Of a DNA stretch of 64,000 nt, positions 53,619 to 63,058 are shown in pieces. Position numbers and translations under genes: made by a program. The stretch's first letter is position 1. Each line of letters starts with the position of its first letter. Origin of the DNA: Sphingobacterium endophyticum (lineage in GTDB: Bacteria; Bacteroidota; Bacteroidia; Sphingobacteriales; Sphingobacteriaceae); contig NZ_SMMI01000010.1 in assembly GCF_009733535.1 (NCBI RefSeq), forward strand, positions 1-64,000, given 5' to 3'. The notes beneath the pieces are model-generated. The model searched no databases. It was not told the DNA's origin and worked only from the letters and a program-made list of their open reading frames with translations.

Positions 53619-54041
53619 ATGTTACAGCCAAAAAGAACGAAGTTCAGAAAGATGCAGAAAGGCCGTATGAAGGGTAATGCCACTCGTGGAGCGGAATTAG
53701 CTTTCGGATCTTTCGGTATCAAATCAATGGAACCAGCATGGATCACAAGCCGTCAGATTGAGGCAGCTCGTATTGCGGTAACACGTTATATGAAGCGTGA
53801 AGGTCAAGTTTGGATCCGCATTTTCCCTGACAAACCTGTTACGAAGAAGCCTGCAGAGGTACGTATGGGTAAAGGTAAGGGAGCTCCAGAATATTGGGTA
53901 GCGGTAGTGCGCCCAGGCCGTATGTTATTTGAAGCAGAAGGCGTTCCATTGGAAATCGCTAAAGAAGCATTGCGCTTAGCTGCACAAAAATTACCGGTTC
54001 AAACGAAATTTGTGATTCGTAGAGACTACGTTGAAGCATAA
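53619..54041 (+). CDS. rplP: 50S ribosomal protein L16
   Basis: A 140-residue protein near the A site. [19 protein letters not shown] and the block [24 protein letters not shown] are diagnostic. It is followed by a 91-bp gap with a strong hairpin. Confidence 0.98.
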   Translation: MLQPKRTKFRKMQKGRMKGNATRGAELAFGSFGIKSMEPAWITSRQIEAARIAVTRYMKREGQVWIRIFPDKPVTKKPAEVRMGKGKGAPEYWVAVVRPGRMLFEAEGVPLEIAKEALRLAAQKLPVQTKFVIRRDYVEA

Positions 54042-54060
54042 TAATCGTCGGTAATATCAA

Positions 54061-54104
54061 GAGTTTAGCCTTACTGCCGTTACCAGTAAGGCGACCAATA
54101 ACTC
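54061..54104 (+). promoter_or_regulatory. Two-tier hairpin between rplP and rpmC
   Basis: GCCTTACTG (54068-54076) and CAGTAAGGC (54084-54092) form a perfect 9-bp stem. GAGTT (54061-54065) and AACTC (54100-54104) add an outer helix around an internal loop. There is no U-run, so it is not a terminator. The shape resembles a protein-binding or processing element in the operon mRNA. Confidence 0.65.
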
Positions 54105-54132
54105 GAGACAACCCGGCACAACAAATTGAAAA

Positions 54133-54351
54133 ATGAAAAATTCAGAAATCGTAGAATTATCAACTGAGGATTTAACAGCTCGTCTTGTCGAAGAACAAGC
54201 TGCCTTGAACAAATTGAAATTTGCACACGCTGTTTCAGCTATTGAGAATCCAAACGTGATCAAAGCAGCTCGCAGAACTATCGCTCGTATCTCTACAGAG
54301 ATTTCAAAGCGTAATAATGCAGCAAAATCTGAAACAGCCTCTGAGGCATAA
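54133..54351 (+). CDS. rpmC: 50S ribosomal protein L29
   Basis: A 72-residue helical hairpin protein near the tunnel exit. ELSTEDLTARLVEEQAALNKLKFAHAV and the later ARRTIARISTEISKR match the family. Preceded by the structured gap after rplP. Confidence 0.95.
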   Translation: MKNSEIVELSTEDLTARLVEEQAALNKLKFAHAVSAIENPNVIKAARRTIARISTEISKRNNAAKSETASEA

Positions 54352-54364
54352 AATTTAAGTCGAA

Positions 54365-54619
54365 ATGGAAAGAAATTTAAGAAAAACAAGAATCGGCTTA
54401 GTAGTTAGCAACAAGATGGACAAATCTATCGTAGTGGCTGTTGAGCGTAAAGTAAAACACCCTATTTACGGTAAATTCGTTAAGAAAACTACTAAATTTA
54501 AAGCTCATGACGAACAAAATACCTGCGGTATCGGCGATACGGTATTAATTATGGAAACTCGTCCGCTGAGTAAAACTAAGAACTGGAGATTAGTAGAAAT
54601 TTTAGAAAGGGCTAAATAA
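54365..54619 (+). CDS. rpsQ: 30S ribosomal protein S17
   Basis: An 84-residue OB-fold primary binder of 16S r[23 protein letters not shown] opens it, and [21 protein letters not shown] is the signature. It is 13 bp after rpmC. Confidence 0.97.
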   Translation: MERNLRKTRIGLVVSNKMDKSIVVAVERKVKHPIYGKFVKKTTKFKAHDEQNTCGIGDTVLIMETRPLSKTKNWRLVEILERAK

Positions 54620-54620
54620 G

Positions 54621-54989
54621 ATGGTACAACAGGAATCAAGACTAAATGTAGCTGACAATAGCGGTGCTAAAGAAGTTTTAGTAATCCGTGTATTGGGCGG
54701 TACGCGTAAGCGTTATGCATCAATCGGTGATAAAATCGTTGTTACCGTAAAGAGCGCTATCCCTTCAGGAAACGTGAAAAAAGGATCAGTTTCAAAAGCA
54801 GTAGTAGTACGTACGAAGAAAGAAATCCGTCGTAAAGATGGTTCATACATTCGTTTCGACGACAACGCTGCGGTATTATTAAATAACAATGATGAACCAC
54901 GTGGAACACGTATTTTTGGCCCAGTTGCTAGAGAGTTACGTGAGAAACAGTTCATGAAGATTGTATCACTAGCACCGGAGGTTTTATAA
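54621..54989 (+). CDS. rplN: 50S ribosomal protein L14
   Basis: A 122-residue protein at the subunit interface. [20 protein letters not shown] and [30 protein letters not shown] are diagnostic. It is one base after rpsQ. Confidence 0.98.
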   Translation: MVQQESRLNVADNSGAKEVLVIRVLGGTRKRYASIGDKIVVTVKSAIPSGNVKKGSVSKAVVVRTKKEIRRKDGSYIRFDDNAAVLLNNNDEPRGTRIFGPVARELREKQFMKIVSLAPEVL

Positions 54990-54991
54990 TT

Positions 54992-55336
54992 ATGGCAAAG
55001 AATACAAACAAAACTACTCACAAGATCAAGATCAAAAAAGGTGATCTAGTGAAAGTTATCGCTGGTAACTCTAAAGGTGTTCAAGGTAAAGTATTACAAG
55101 TTATTATTGATACTAACAGAGCAGTAGTTGAAGGCGCTAACATTGTGAAGAAACACACTAAACCTAGCGCAGCAAACCCTAATGGTGGAATCATCGAGAA
55201 GGAAGCTGCAATCAACATCTCTAATTTATCTTTAATTGATCCAAAAACGGGTAATCCTACACGTGTTGGACGTAAAGTTAATGCAGATGGTAAAATAGTT
55301 CGTTACGCAAAAAAATCAGGGGAGGAAATTAAATAA
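54992..55336 (+). CDS. rplX: 50S ribosomal protein L24
   Basis: A 114-residue KOW-domain assembly initiator. [22 protein letters not shown] is the KOW motif. A short N-terminal addition ([10 protein letters not shown]) precedes it. Its stop codon overlaps the rplE start by one base. Confidence 0.97.
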   Translation: MAKNTNKTTHKIKIKKGDLVKVIAGNSKGVQGKVLQVIIDTNRAVVEGANIVKKHTKPSAANPNGGIIEKEAAINISNLSLIDPKTGNPTRVGRKVNADGKIVRYAKKSGEEIK

Positions 55337-55905
55337 TGACTTACGTTCCAAGATTAAAAGCGAAATATGCGGAAGAAATCCGTACAGCGCTTAAGGAAAA
55401 ATTCCAGTATAAGAGCGTTATGCAAGTTCCTAAGCTGGAGAAAATCGTTGTATCTCAAGGTATTGGTGCAGCAACAGCTGACAAGAAATTAATTGATAAC
55501 TCAATCACTGAGTTAACAACAATTACTGGTCAACAAGCAGTTCCAACAAAATCTAAAAAGGATATTTCGAACTTCAAATTGCGTAAAGGTATGCCTATTG
55601 GTGCACGTGTTACTTTACGTGACAACAATATGTATGAATTCTTAGATCGTTTAATCGCGGTTTCTTTACCACGTATTCGTGACTTCCGTGGAATCAACGA
55701 TAAAGGATTTGACGGACATGGTAACTACAACTTAGGTATTACTGAACAAATTATCTTCCCAGAGATCAACATTGACAAGATCAACAAGATCCAAGGTATG
55801 GATATTACTTTCGTAACTTCAGCTAAGAATGATATCGAAGCTTTAGAATTATTGAAACAATTCGGTTTACCATTCAAAAACCAAAATTCGAATAACAATG
55901 GCTAA
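55336..55905 (+). CDS. rplE: 50S ribosomal protein L5
   Basis: A 189-residue central protuberance protein binding 5S r[31 protein letters not shown]-like [18 protein letters not shown] and GLPFKNQ near the end fit the family. It overlaps the rpsN start by 8 bp. Confidence 0.98.
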   Translation: MTYVPRLKAKYAEEIRTALKEKFQYKSVMQVPKLEKIVVSQGIGAATADKKLIDNSITELTTITGQQAVPTKSKKDISNFKLRKGMPIGARVTLRDNNMYEFLDRLIAVSLPRIRDFRGINDKGFDGHGNYNLGITEQIIFPEINIDKINKIQGMDITFVTSAKNDIEALELLKQFGLPFKNQNSNNNG

Positions 55906-56167
55906 AGAAGGATTAAAAGCACGCGAAGTTAAGCGTCAAAAATTAGTTGCTAAATTTGCGGAGAAACGTGCTGCTTTGAAAGCTGCAGGTGACTACGAAG
56001 CACTAGATAAATTACCAAAGAATGCATCACCGGTGAGATTACACAATCGTTGTAAATTAACTGGTCGTCCAAAAGGATATATGCGTCAATTCGGTATCTC
56101 ACGTGTAACATTCCGTGAGATGGCATTAGACGGAAAAATCCCGGGAGTGAAAAAAGCTTCTTGGTAA
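55898..56167 (+). CDS. rpsN: 30S ribosomal protein S14, zinc-free type
   Basis: An 89-residue protein of the long form without the CxxC zinc ligands. The end block [20 protein letters not shown] and [20 protein letters not shown] is diagnostic. A promoter-like sequence begins over its stop codon, followed by a hairpin. Confidence 0.97.
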   Translation: MAKEGLKAREVKRQKLVAKFAEKRAALKAAGDYEALDKLPKNASPVRLHNRCKLTGRPKGYMRQFGISRVTFREMALDGKIPGVKKASW

Positions 56168-56190
56168 TCAAAAAAATATAATTACTTTTG
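56161..56190 (+). promoter_or_regulatory. Internal promoter between rpsN and rpsH
   Basis: TTG at 56161-56163, 19 nt, and TACTTTTG at 56183-56190. The -7 box is identical to that of rplC. The predicted start point falls inside the first arm of the following hairpin. Confidence 0.6.
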
Positions 56191-56230
56191 CCCGGATAAA
56201 CCACGAACAGTGGTTTATCGGGTTTTTTTT
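56191..56230 (+). terminator. Terminator-like hairpin inside the spc operon
   Basis: CCCGGATAAACCAC (56191-56204) pairs with GTGGTTTATCGGG (56210-56222), one bulged G, followed by eight T: a textbook intrinsic terminator between rpsN and rpsH. Downstream sequence (AACCGATAAA at 56246-56255) can also pair with the second arm, and TAACCG/CGGTTA (56245-56250 and 56269-56274) form another stem. It could end an upstream transcript, attenuate, or be a stable 5' end of a new transcript. Confidence 0.75.
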
Positions 56231-56307
56231 GCATTGCAATATTTTAACCGATAAAAGGTCTATGGCTTCGGTTAGTCATGGAAACCATTATCATAATTTT
56301 ATACATA

Positions 56308-56706
56308 ATGAATACAGATCCAATAGCGGATTACCTTACCCGAGTAAGGAATGCCATCAAGGCCAACCACAGGGTTGTTGAAATTCCTGCATCGAACCTT
56401 AAAAAAGAAATTACAAAAGTTCTTTTCGACAAAGGTTACATTGCTAATTACAAATTTATTGAAGAAGGTCCTCAAGGTTCAATCAAGATTGCTTTGAAAT
56501 ACCATCCAATTAGCAAAGTACCGGCTATTCGCACATTGACACGTGTGAGTAAACCTGGTTTAAGAAAGTATGCAAGTGTTGACAACTTACCTCGTGTATT
56601 AAACGGTTTAGGAATTGCGATTTTGTCTACTTCGAAAGGAGTAATGTCAGACAAAGAAGCTGCCGTACAAAACGTTGGTGGAGAGGTTTTATGTTACATT
56701 TATTAA
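56308..56706 (+). CDS. rpsH: 30S ribosomal protein S8
   Basis: A 132-residue central-domain 16S binder. [20 protein letters not shown] opens it, and [33 protein letters not shown] is the signature. I chose ATG 56308: the ATG at 56278 would add ten residues ([10 protein letters not shown]) foreign to S8. In E. coli S8 represses the spc operon; the unusual leader here could serve a similar role. Confidence 0.96.
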   Translation: MNTDPIADYLTRVRNAIKANHRVVEIPASNLKKEITKVLFDKGYIANYKFIEEGPQGSIKIALKYHPISKVPAIRTLTRVSKPGLRKYASVDNLPRVLNGLGIAILSTSKGVMSDKEAAVQNVGGEVLCYIY

Positions 56707-56724
56707 TCTAGGAAAAAGCACAGA

Positions 56725-57279
56725 ATGTCAAGAATTGGAAAAGCGCCTATCGCTATACCATCAGGTGTATCGGTAACAGTTTCAGATAAGAATCTGGTAA
56801 CTGTTAAAGGCCCTAAAGGTGAATTAACACAACAAATTGATCGCGACATTACCGTTAAAGAAGAAGACGGTAACATCGTAGTATCTCGTTCAACAGAACA
56901 AAAAAAGCACAAAGCATTACATGGCTTATACCGCGCCTTATTGCAAAATATGGTTGTAGGTGTAACTGAAGGATACAAAACTACTCAAGAATTAGTGGGT
57001 GTGGGTTACCGTGCTTCAAACACAGGTAATACGCTAGAGTTAACTTTAGGTTTCTCTCACCAGATTGTATTCGTATTGCCACAGGAAATTAAAGTAACAA
57101 CAACTGCTGATAAAGGTAAAAATCCTACGATCACTTTAGAATCAATCGACAAACAATTGATCGGACAAGTAGCGGCTAAAATCCGTAGCTTCCGTAAGCC
57201 AGAGCCATACAAAGGTAAAGGTATCAAGTTTGCAGGTGAAGTATTAAGAAGAAAAGCAGGTAAATCAGCTAAAAAATAA
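56725..57279 (+). CDS. rplF: 50S ribosomal protein L6
   Basis: A 184-residue two-domain protein near the GTPase centre. [18 protein letters not shown] opens it, and [22 protein letters not shown] near the C-terminus is the signature. Confidence 0.98.
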   Translation: MSRIGKAPIAIPSGVSVTVSDKNLVTVKGPKGELTQQIDRDITVKEEDGNIVVSRSTEQKKHKALHGLYRALLQNMVVGVTEGYKTTQELVGVGYRASNTGNTLELTLGFSHQIVFVLPQEIKVTTTADKGKNPTITLESIDKQLIGQVAAKIRSFRKPEPYKGKGIKFAGEVLRRKAGKSAKK

Positions 57280-57284
57280 TAACC

Positions 57285-57638
57285 ATGGCAGGAATTAAAT
57301 CAACTCGCAGAGAGCGAATCAAAAAAGGAATTAGAAAACACCTGGCTGGATCAACTGAACGTCCTCGTTTGACGGTTTTTAGAAGCAACAAAGGAATCTA
57401 CGCACAGGTTATCGACGATACTACAGGTAAAACATTAGCTTCAGCATCAACTTTATCAAAGGAATTTGCTGAATCAGGAAACAAAGTAGATCAATCGAAA
57501 GCAGTAGGTAAATTAATTGCTGAGAAAGCGGTTGCAGCAGGAATTAGCAAAGTAGTTTTTGACCGTAATGGGTACTTATACCATGGCCGTATCAAATCAT
57601 TGGCTGAAGGTGCTCGCGAAGGCGGTTTAGACTTTTAA
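57285..57638 (+). CDS. rplR: 50S ribosomal protein L18
   Basis: A 117-residue 5S rRNA binder. [28 protein letters not shown] and [28 protein letters not shown] are typical. Confidence 0.98.
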   Translation: MAGIKSTRRERIKKGIRKHLAGSTERPRLTVFRSNKGIYAQVIDDTTGKTLASASTLSKEFAESGNKVDQSKAVGKLIAEKAVAAGISKVVFDRNGYLYHGRIKSLAEGAREGGLDF

Positions 57639-57650
57639 TTAAAGAAAAAA

Positions 57651-58169
57651 ATGGCATTAAGCAATATTAAAAGAGTAAAATCAAGCGAAATTGAATTAAA
57701 AGATCGCTTAGTAAGCATCCAGCGCGTAGCCAAGGTAACCAAAGGTGGTCGTACCTTCAGTTTTTCAGCTATTGTAGTAGTTGGAGATGAGAACGGAATC
57801 GTAGGATACGGATTAGGAAAAGCTAAAGAAGTAACTGAAGCTATTACTAAAGGTATCGATGATGCAAAGAAAAACTTAGTAAAAGTTCCTATTATCAAAG
57901 GTACAGTACCTCATGAGCAATACGGTAAATATTCAGGTGGTTCAGTTTTAATTAAACCAGCTGTAAGTGGTACCGGAGTATTAGCAGGTGGTGCTATGCG
58001 TGCGGTATTGGAGTCTGCAGGCATTACAGACGTATTAGCGAAATCATTAGGTTCGTCAAACCCACACAACGTGGTTAAGGCAACGATTGATGCATTAGCT
58101 AATATGCGTGACGCTTATACAGTAGCACAAACACGTGGTGTCGATTTAAACAAAGTATTTAACGGTTAA
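57651..58169 (+). CDS. rpsE: 30S ribosomal protein S5
   Basis: A 172-residue fidelity protein. [31 protein letters not shown] and [26 protein letters not shown] are diagnostic. It is 12 bp after rplR and 4 bp before rpmD. Confidence 0.98.
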   Translation: MALSNIKRVKSSEIELKDRLVSIQRVAKVTKGGRTFSFSAIVVVGDENGIVGYGLGKAKEVTEAITKGIDDAKKNLVKVPIIKGTVPHEQYGKYSGGSVLIKPAVSGTGVLAGGAMRAVLESAGITDVLAKSLGSSNPHNVVKATIDALANMRDAYTVAQTRGVDLNKVFNG

Positions 58170-58173
58170 TATC

Positions 58174-58353
58174 ATGGCAAAAATTAAAATCACCCAGATA
58201 AAGAGCGTTATCGACAGAAGCGAGCGCCAAAAGAAAACTATCGAAGCATTAGGATTGAAAAAGATCAATCATTCGGTAGAAGTTGAAGCTACACCAGCAA
58301 TCATTGGTATGGTTCGTAAAGTGAACCATTTAGTAGCTGTAGAAACTATTTAA
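58174..58353 (+). CDS. rpmD: 50S ribosomal protein L30
   Basis: A 59-residue protein beginning [19 protein letters not shown], with [21 protein letters not shown] and the final [15 protein letters not shown]. It matches the family along its full length. A structured 110-bp gap follows before rplO. Confidence 0.96.
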   Translation: MAKIKITQIKSVIDRSERQKKTIEALGLKKINHSVEVEATPAIIGMVRKVNHLVAVETI

Positions 58354-58362
58354 TAAGAATAG

Positions 58363-58390
58363 ATGGAAAGGATGCTCACTTCCTTTCCAT
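58363..58390 (+). terminator. Hairpin between rpmD and rplO
   Basis: ATGGAAAGGA (58363-58372) and TCCTTTCCAT (58381-58390) form a perfect 10-bp stem followed by TCTTTGTT, only moderately U-rich, so termination is probably partial at most. A second, looser fold (TGCTA and GCC pairing with GGC and TAGCA, about 58412-58449) follows before rplO. Confidence 0.55.
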
Positions 58391-58463
58391 TCTTTGTTAA
58401 TAAATTTATGGAATGCTAAGGCCTGTTTAGTGAGAGCGAAGGCGTAGCACAATTTGATTAAAA

Positions 58464-58910
58464 ATGAACTTAAGTAATCTAAAACCAGCAGCTGGTTCAA
58501 TTAAAACTAAAAAACGTATTGGTCGTGGTCAAGGATCAGGTCGTGGTGGTACATCAACACGTGGTCACAAAGGAGCAGGATCTCGTTCAGGTCACTCAAC
58601 TAAGATTGGTTTCGAAGGTGGTCAAATGCCTTTGCAACGTCGTGTGCCTAAGTTTGGTTTTAAAAACATCAATCGTGTAGAATATGTAGGTGTGAACCTT
58701 GATGTTTTACAATCGATCGTTGATAAATACAGCTTAACAACTGTTGATTTCGATACTTTAAAAGAACACGGATTAGTTTCAAAAAATGACCTTATCAAAA
58801 TTTTAGGTCGTGGTGAGTTAACCGCTAAAGTAGAAGTAAAGGCCCATGCATTTTCAGCTTCAGCTCAAAAAGCTATCGAAGCAGCAGGTGGTTCTATCGT
58901 TAAATTGTAA
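58464..58910 (+). CDS. rplO: 50S ribosomal protein L15
   Basis: A 148-residue late-assembly protein. [25 protein letters not shown] opens it, with Gly/Arg-rich [17 protein letters not shown] and [17 protein letters not shown]. It is 6 bp before secY. Confidence 0.98.
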   Translation: MNLSNLKPAAGSIKTKKRIGRGQGSGRGGTSTRGHKGAGSRSGHSTKIGFEGGQMPLQRRVPKFGFKNINRVEYVGVNLDVLQSIVDKYSLTTVDFDTLKEHGLVSKNDLIKILGRGELTAKVEVKAHAFSASAQKAIEAAGGSIVKL

Positions 58911-58916
58911 TAATAC

Positions 58917-60263
58917 ATGAAGAAACTAATCACAACCTTAACCAATATATGGAAGATAGAAGAATTGCGTAATCGTATTCTTAATACGTTGCTATTTCTT
59001 TTAATTTACCGCATTGGATGTCACGTGGTTTTACCAGGTGTCAATCCAGAAGCATTGGTAGTAAACAGAGAAGGTGGTAATGACATCATGAACTTGATTA
59101 ATATGTTTGCAGGGGGTTCATTCTCTCGCGCAGCTATTTTCGCTCTTGGTGTAATGCCTTATATCTCGGCATCTATCGTAGTACAGTTATTGGGGATTGC
59201 TGTTCCTGCTTTTCAAAAAATGCAGAAAGAAGGTGAATCTGGCCGTAAGAAAATGAACAATATTACTCGTTACTTAACCGTAGCGATTACTTTGGTTCAA
59301 GCAGTAGCTTATGTTAAGACTCAAATCAGTCCTGAAGCGAAGACTCTTGCGGATCCATTATTTTCTATTCTTTCAGCAGTAGTTTTGACTGCGGGTACAT
59401 TGTTTGTGATGTGGCTAGGTGAAAAGATTACCGATAAAGGAATTGGTAATGGTATTTCATTAATCATTATGGCTGGTATTATTGCTCAGCTTCCTGCAGG
59501 TATTACTGCAGAGTGGGCATCAAGAATGAGCCCAAGTGGTGGTGGTCCTATTCCATTGTTATTGGAGTTTGTAGCATTGTTCTTCGTAGTGATCTTCACG
59601 ATTTTAGTTGTTCAAGGTGTTCGTAAGATCCCTGTACAATACGCTAAGAAGATTGTAGGCAACAAACAGATCGGTGGTGTGCGTCAATACATTCCTTTAA
59701 AGGTAAATGCGGCGGGTGTAATGCCAATCATTTTCGCTCAGGCGATTATGTTTTTACCGATGTCGTTGACACAGTTCTTCCCAAATGTTCAATCAGACTT
59801 CTTGAATTCGTTGAGTAACTATACTTCTGTTACGTATAATGTTGTATTTGCTTTATTGATTATTGCATTTACATTCTTTTATACTGCGATTATGGTGAAC
59901 CCTCAACAGATGTCTGAGGACATGAAGAAAAACGGTGGTTTTATTCCGGGTATTAAGCCTGGTTATGAGACCAATTTGTTTATCGACAACGTAATATCAC
60001 ATATTACCTTCCCTGGTGCAGTATTTGTGGCGATCATTGCGATCATGCCGGCAATTGCTACATTGTTTGGAGTAAACAATCAATTTGCACATTTCTATGG
60101 TGGTACATCTCTATTAATTTTAGTAGGTGTTGTATTGGATACGATTCAGCAAATTGAAAGTCATTTGTTAATGCGTCATTATGATGGATTGATGAAAACT
60201 GGCCGTGTAAAAGGTAGAAGCACTGCGACTACAGTTGAAGGCTATGATCAATCCGCATTATAA
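58917..60263 (+). CDS. secY: Protein translocase subunit SecY
   Basis: A 448-residue channel subunit with about ten membrane helices. The opening KIEELRNRILNTLLFLLIYRIG, the plug region after NMFAGGSFSRAAIFALGVMPYI, and the cytoplasmic loop IPVQYAKKIVGNKQIGGVRQYIPLKVN, which contacts SecA and the ribosome, are all clear. The end MRHYDGLMKTGRVKGRS is typical. Confidence 0.98.
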   Translation: MKKLITTLTNIWKIEELRNRILNTLLFLLIYRIGCHVVLPGVNPEALVVNREGGNDIMNLINMFAGGSFSRAAIFALGVMPYISASIVVQLLGIAVPAFQKMQKEGESGRKKMNNITRYLTVAITLVQAVAYVKTQISPEAKTLADPLFSILSAVVLTAGTLFVMWLGEKITDKGIGNGISLIIMAGIIAQLPAGITAEWASRMSPSGGGPIPLLLEFVALFFVVIFTILVVQGVRKIPVQYAKKIVGNKQIGGVRQYIPLKVNAAGVMPIIFAQAIMFLPMSLTQFFPNVQSDFLNSLSNYTSVTYNVVFALLIIAFTFFYTAIMVNPQQMSEDMKKNGGFIPGIKPGYETNLFIDNVISHITFPGAVFVAIIAIMPAIATLFGVNNQFAHFYGGTSLLILVGVVLDTIQQIESHLLMRHYDGLMKTGRVKGRSTATTVEGYDQSAL

Positions 60264-60269
60264 TTTTGA

Positions 60270-61052
60270 ATGTCTAAAGTATATTATAAAACAGCAGAAG
60301 AAATTGAGCAAGTGCGAGAGTCAGCAAATGTACTCTCGCAATTACTTGCTGAAATTGCAGGTTTGGTTAAACCGGGTATTACCACTTTGTCACTAGATAA
60401 ATTCGCTTTTGACTTTATTAAAGATCATAATGGTACGCCAGCTTTTTTAAACTACCAAGGATTTCCTTACTCACTATGTATTTCTGTCAATGACCAGGTT
60501 GTTCATGGATTTCCTAGTGACTATGTTTTAAAAGATGGGGATATCGTAACGGTTGATGGAGGAGTAAATCTTAATGGTTTTATCAGCGATTCTGCTTATA
60601 CTTTCGCTGTTGGAGAGATTTCTGAAGAGGCAAAGCAATTGTTAGAAGTAACGAAAGCTTCACTTCAAGCAGGAGTTGAACAAGCAATCGCGGGCAAACG
60701 CGTTGGAGATATTTCAGCTGCAGTTCAAGAGTACGTGACACCATATAATTATGGAATTGTTCGTGAACTAGTTGGACATGGAGTTGGATTTCATTTGCAT
60801 GAGAAACCTGAAGTTCCGAATTACGGAAGACGTGGTTCAGGACCTAAGTTAGAAGAAGGATTGATAATTTGTATTGAACCGATGATCAATGCTGGAAAAG
60901 CAGGGGTTAAGTTTTGGGATGATGGTTGGACGGTAAGCACAGTTGATGGCAAGCTTTCAGCACATTTTGAACAAATGGTAGCAATTAGAAAAGGCAGTCC
61001 GGATGTGCTATTAAATTTCGATGCAATAGAGAAAGTTTTAAATAAAAAGTAG
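60270..61052 (+). CDS. map: Methionine aminopeptidase type I
   Basis: A 260-residue metalloenzyme removing the initiator methionine. The five metal ligands can be placed: Asp and Asp in VTVDGGVNLNGFISDSAYTF, His in VGHGVGFHLHEKPEVPN, Glu in IEPMINAG and Glu in AHFEQMVAI. There is no N-terminal zinc extension. It lies between secY and infA, as in many Bacteroidota. Confidence 0.97.
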   Translation: MSKVYYKTAEEIEQVRESANVLSQLLAEIAGLVKPGITTLSLDKFAFDFIKDHNGTPAFLNYQGFPYSLCISVNDQVVHGFPSDYVLKDGDIVTVDGGVNLNGFISDSAYTFAVGEISEEAKQLLEVTKASLQAGVEQAIAGKRVGDISAAVQEYVTPYNYGIVRELVGHGVGFHLHEKPEVPNYGRRGSGPKLEEGLIICIEPMINAGKAGVKFWDDGWTVSTVDGKLSAHFEQMVAIRKGSPDVLLNFDAIEKVLNKK

Positions 61053-61081
61053 TTGGTTTTCAATTATTTTATTTATCTTTG
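61053..61081 (+). promoter_or_regulatory. Internal promoter before infA
   Basis: TTG at 61053-61055, 18 nt, and TATCTTTG at 61074-61081, 45 nt before infA. This would allow infA, rpmJ and the alpha-operon genes to be expressed apart from the upstream genes. Confidence 0.65.
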
Positions 61082-61125
61082 CACTCCTGTTTGCGGGTTT
61101 AACATAATTTAAAACAACAGATTAT

Positions 61126-61344
61126 ATGGCTAAACAAGCCTCGATTGAGCAAGACGGCATAATCAAAGAAGCGCTTTCAAATGCGATGTTTCGCGTTGAA
61201 TTGGAGAATGGGCATGAGATTATTGCGCATATCTCTGGTAAGATGCGGATGCATTATATCAAAATATTACCAGGTGACAAAGTTAAGTTAGAAATGTCAC
61301 CATATGATTTAACAAAAGGAAGAATTACATACCGCTATAAATAA
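61126..61344 (+). CDS. infA: Translation initiation factor IF-1
   Basis: A 72-residue OB-fold factor that blocks the A site during initiation. [31 protein letters not shown] and [28 protein letters not shown] are diagnostic. It has its own likely promoter. Confidence 0.98.
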   Translation: MAKQASIEQDGIIKEALSNAMFRVELENGHEIIAHISGKMRMHYIKILPGDKVKLEMSPYDLTKGRITYRYK

Positions 61345-61386
61345 ACGTAAGTTTCTTCAATAAATAGCTTTTAAAAATTTACTGTA

Positions 61387-61503
61387 ATGAAAGTTAGAGC
61401 ATCAATAAAAAAACGTAGTGCGGATTGTAAGATTATCCGTCGTAAAGGAAAAGTATTTGTAATCAATAAAAAGAACCCTAAGTTCAAACAACGTCAGGGT
61501 TAA
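61387..61503 (+). CDS. rpmJ: 50S ribosomal protein L36, zinc-free type
   Basis: A 38-residue protein: [20 protein letters not shown] and the end [11 protein letters not shown]. Only one of the zinc-ligand cysteines is left (C14), so this is the zinc-free form usual in Bacteroidota. Start and stop are unambiguous and it lies in the expected place between infA and rpsM. Confidence 0.96.
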   Translation: MKVRASIKKRSADCKIIRRKGKVFVINKKNPKFKQRQG

Positions 61504-61530
61504 TTTTAACATAATCGCTTAAAATATTAT

Positions 61531-61908
61531 ATGGCAAGGATCTCAGGTATAGATTTACCTAAAAACAAAAGAGGCATCATTGGCCTTACCTATATTTTTG
61601 GTATTGGTCGTTCTACTGCTGCTTATATCTTAGAGAAAGCAGGCATCAGTCAAGATGTTAAAGTTCAAGAATGGAATGATGATCAATTAGCAGCTATCCG
61701 TACAATCATCAATGATGAGATTAAGGTAGAAGGAGCTTTACGTTCAGAGGTTCAATTGAACATTAAACGTTTAATGGATATTGGTTGTTACCGTGGATTA
61801 CGCCACCGTAAGCACCTTCCAGTTCGTGGACAACGTACTAAGAATAACTCTCGTACGAGAAAAGGTAAACGTAAGACAGTTGCAAACAAGAAAAAAGCTA
61901 CTAAATAA
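61531..61908 (+). CDS. rpsM: 30S ribosomal protein S13
   Basis: A 125-residue head protein contacting tRNA and L5. [29 protein letters not shown] and [26 protein letters not shown] are diagnostic. It starts the alpha-operon part. Confidence 0.98.
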   Translation: MARISGIDLPKNKRGIIGLTYIFGIGRSTAAYILEKAGISQDVKVQEWNDDQLAAIRTIINDEIKVEGALRSEVQLNIKRLMDIGCYRGLRHRKHLPVRGQRTKNNSRTRKGKRKTVANKKKATK

Positions 61909-61918
61909 TAAGTAAGAA

Positions 61919-62308
61919 ATGGCTAAAAGTAAAAAAGTTACTAAAAAACGTATCGTAGTTATCGAGCCTGTTGGACAAGCTCATATCAACGCTACTTTTA
62001 ACAACATTATCGTAACTTTGACTAACAATCAAGGTCAAACAATTTCATGGTCATCAGCTGGTAAAATGGGCTTTAAAGGTTCTAAAAAGAACACTCCATA
62101 TGCTGCATCACAAGCTGCTAACGACTGTGGAAAAGTTGCACATGACCTAGGATTACGTAAAGTTGAAGTTTTCGTTAAAGGTCCGGGTGCTGGACGTGAG
62201 TCGGCAATCCGTTCATTGCAGACAATTGGTATCGACGTAACTACAATCAAGGATATTACTCCACTTCCTCACAACGGTTGTCGTCCTCCAAAACGCAGAA
62301 GAGTTTAA
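61919..62308 (+). CDS. rpsK: 30S ribosomal protein S11
   Basis: A 129-residue platform protein. [42 protein letters not shown] and [13 protein letters not shown] are diagnostic. A 65-bp gap with a weak hairpin (ATCAG/CTGAT) separates it from rpsD. Confidence 0.98.
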   Translation: MAKSKKVTKKRIVVIEPVGQAHINATFNNIIVTLTNNQGQTISWSSAGKMGFKGSKKNTPYAASQAANDCGKVAHDLGLRKVEVFVKGPGAGRESAIRSLQTIGIDVTTIKDITPLPHNGCRPPKRRRV

Positions 62309-62373
62309 TAACAATTTGTTTAAGATAAGATTCATCAGTTATAGGCTGATAGATACTTCAAACAGAATAAGAA

Positions 62374-62982
62374 ATGGCAAGATATACAGGACCTAAGTCC
62401 AAAATAGCTCGTAAATTTAGAGAGCCAATTTTCGGCCCAGATAAGGCATTAGAAAAAAAGAATTATCCTCCTGGTCAACATGGACCATCAAAAAGAAGAG
62501 GAAAACAATCTGAATACGCAATTCAGTTGTTAGAAAAGCAAAAAGCAAAATACACTTATGGTGTATTAGAGCGTCAATTCGCTAACTTATTTGCTAAGGC
62601 AGCAGCAAAACAAGGTGTTACTGGTGAAAACTTCTTGAAATTATTAGAAGCTCGTTTAGATAATATCGTATACCGTTTAGGAATAGCTCCTACACGTTCA
62701 TCTGCTCGTCAATTAGTTTCGCATAAGCACATTACTGTTAACGGTCAAGTTGTTAACATTCCATCATACAGTATCCGTCCAGGAGATGTTATTGCAGTAC
62801 GTGAGCGTTCTCAATCATTAGAAGCGATCGCTACTTCAGTAGCTGGAAGAAAAATCAATAAATTCAGCTGGTTGGATTGGGATGCAGATAAATTACAAGG
62901 AACGTTTGTTAACTTCCCTGAGAGATCTGATATTCCAGAAAACATTAAAGAGAACTTAATTGTAGAGTTGTACTCTAAATAA
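62374..62982 (+). CDS. rpsD: 30S ribosomal protein S4
   Basis: A 202-residue primary 16S binder with an S4 RNA-binding domain ([41 protein letters not shown]). [20 protein letters not shown] opens it. In E. coli S4 autoregulates the alpha operon. It lacks the zinc-binding cysteines. A hairpin follows before rpoA. Confidence 0.98.
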   Translation: MARYTGPKSKIARKFREPIFGPDKALEKKNYPPGQHGPSKRRGKQSEYAIQLLEKQKAKYTYGVLERQFANLFAKAAAKQGVTGENFLKLLEARLDNIVYRLGIAPTRSSARQLVSHKHITVNGQVVNIPSYSIRPGDVIAVRERSQSLEAIATSVAGRKINKFSWLDWDADKLQGTFVNFPERSDIPENIKENLIVELYSK

Positions 62983-62990
62983 TAATTAAT

Positions 62991-63026
62991 AACAACATGC
63001 ATTGCATAGATGCGTGTTGTTGTTTT
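62991..63026 (+). terminator. Terminator-like hairpin between rpsD and rpoA
   Basis: AACAACATGCAT (62991-63002) pairs with ATGCGTGTTGTT (63010-63021), a 12-bp stem with one G-T pair, followed by GTTTTC. Partial termination or mRNA processing here could set the ratio of S4 to RNA polymerase alpha. Confidence 0.65.
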
Positions 63027-63058
63027 CATAAATAGTAAATAAACTTAAAAGAACATAA

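Noticed and set aside
56278..56307. An upstream ATG for rpsH
   Set aside because: It would add ten hydrophobic residues before the conserved S8 N-terminus.
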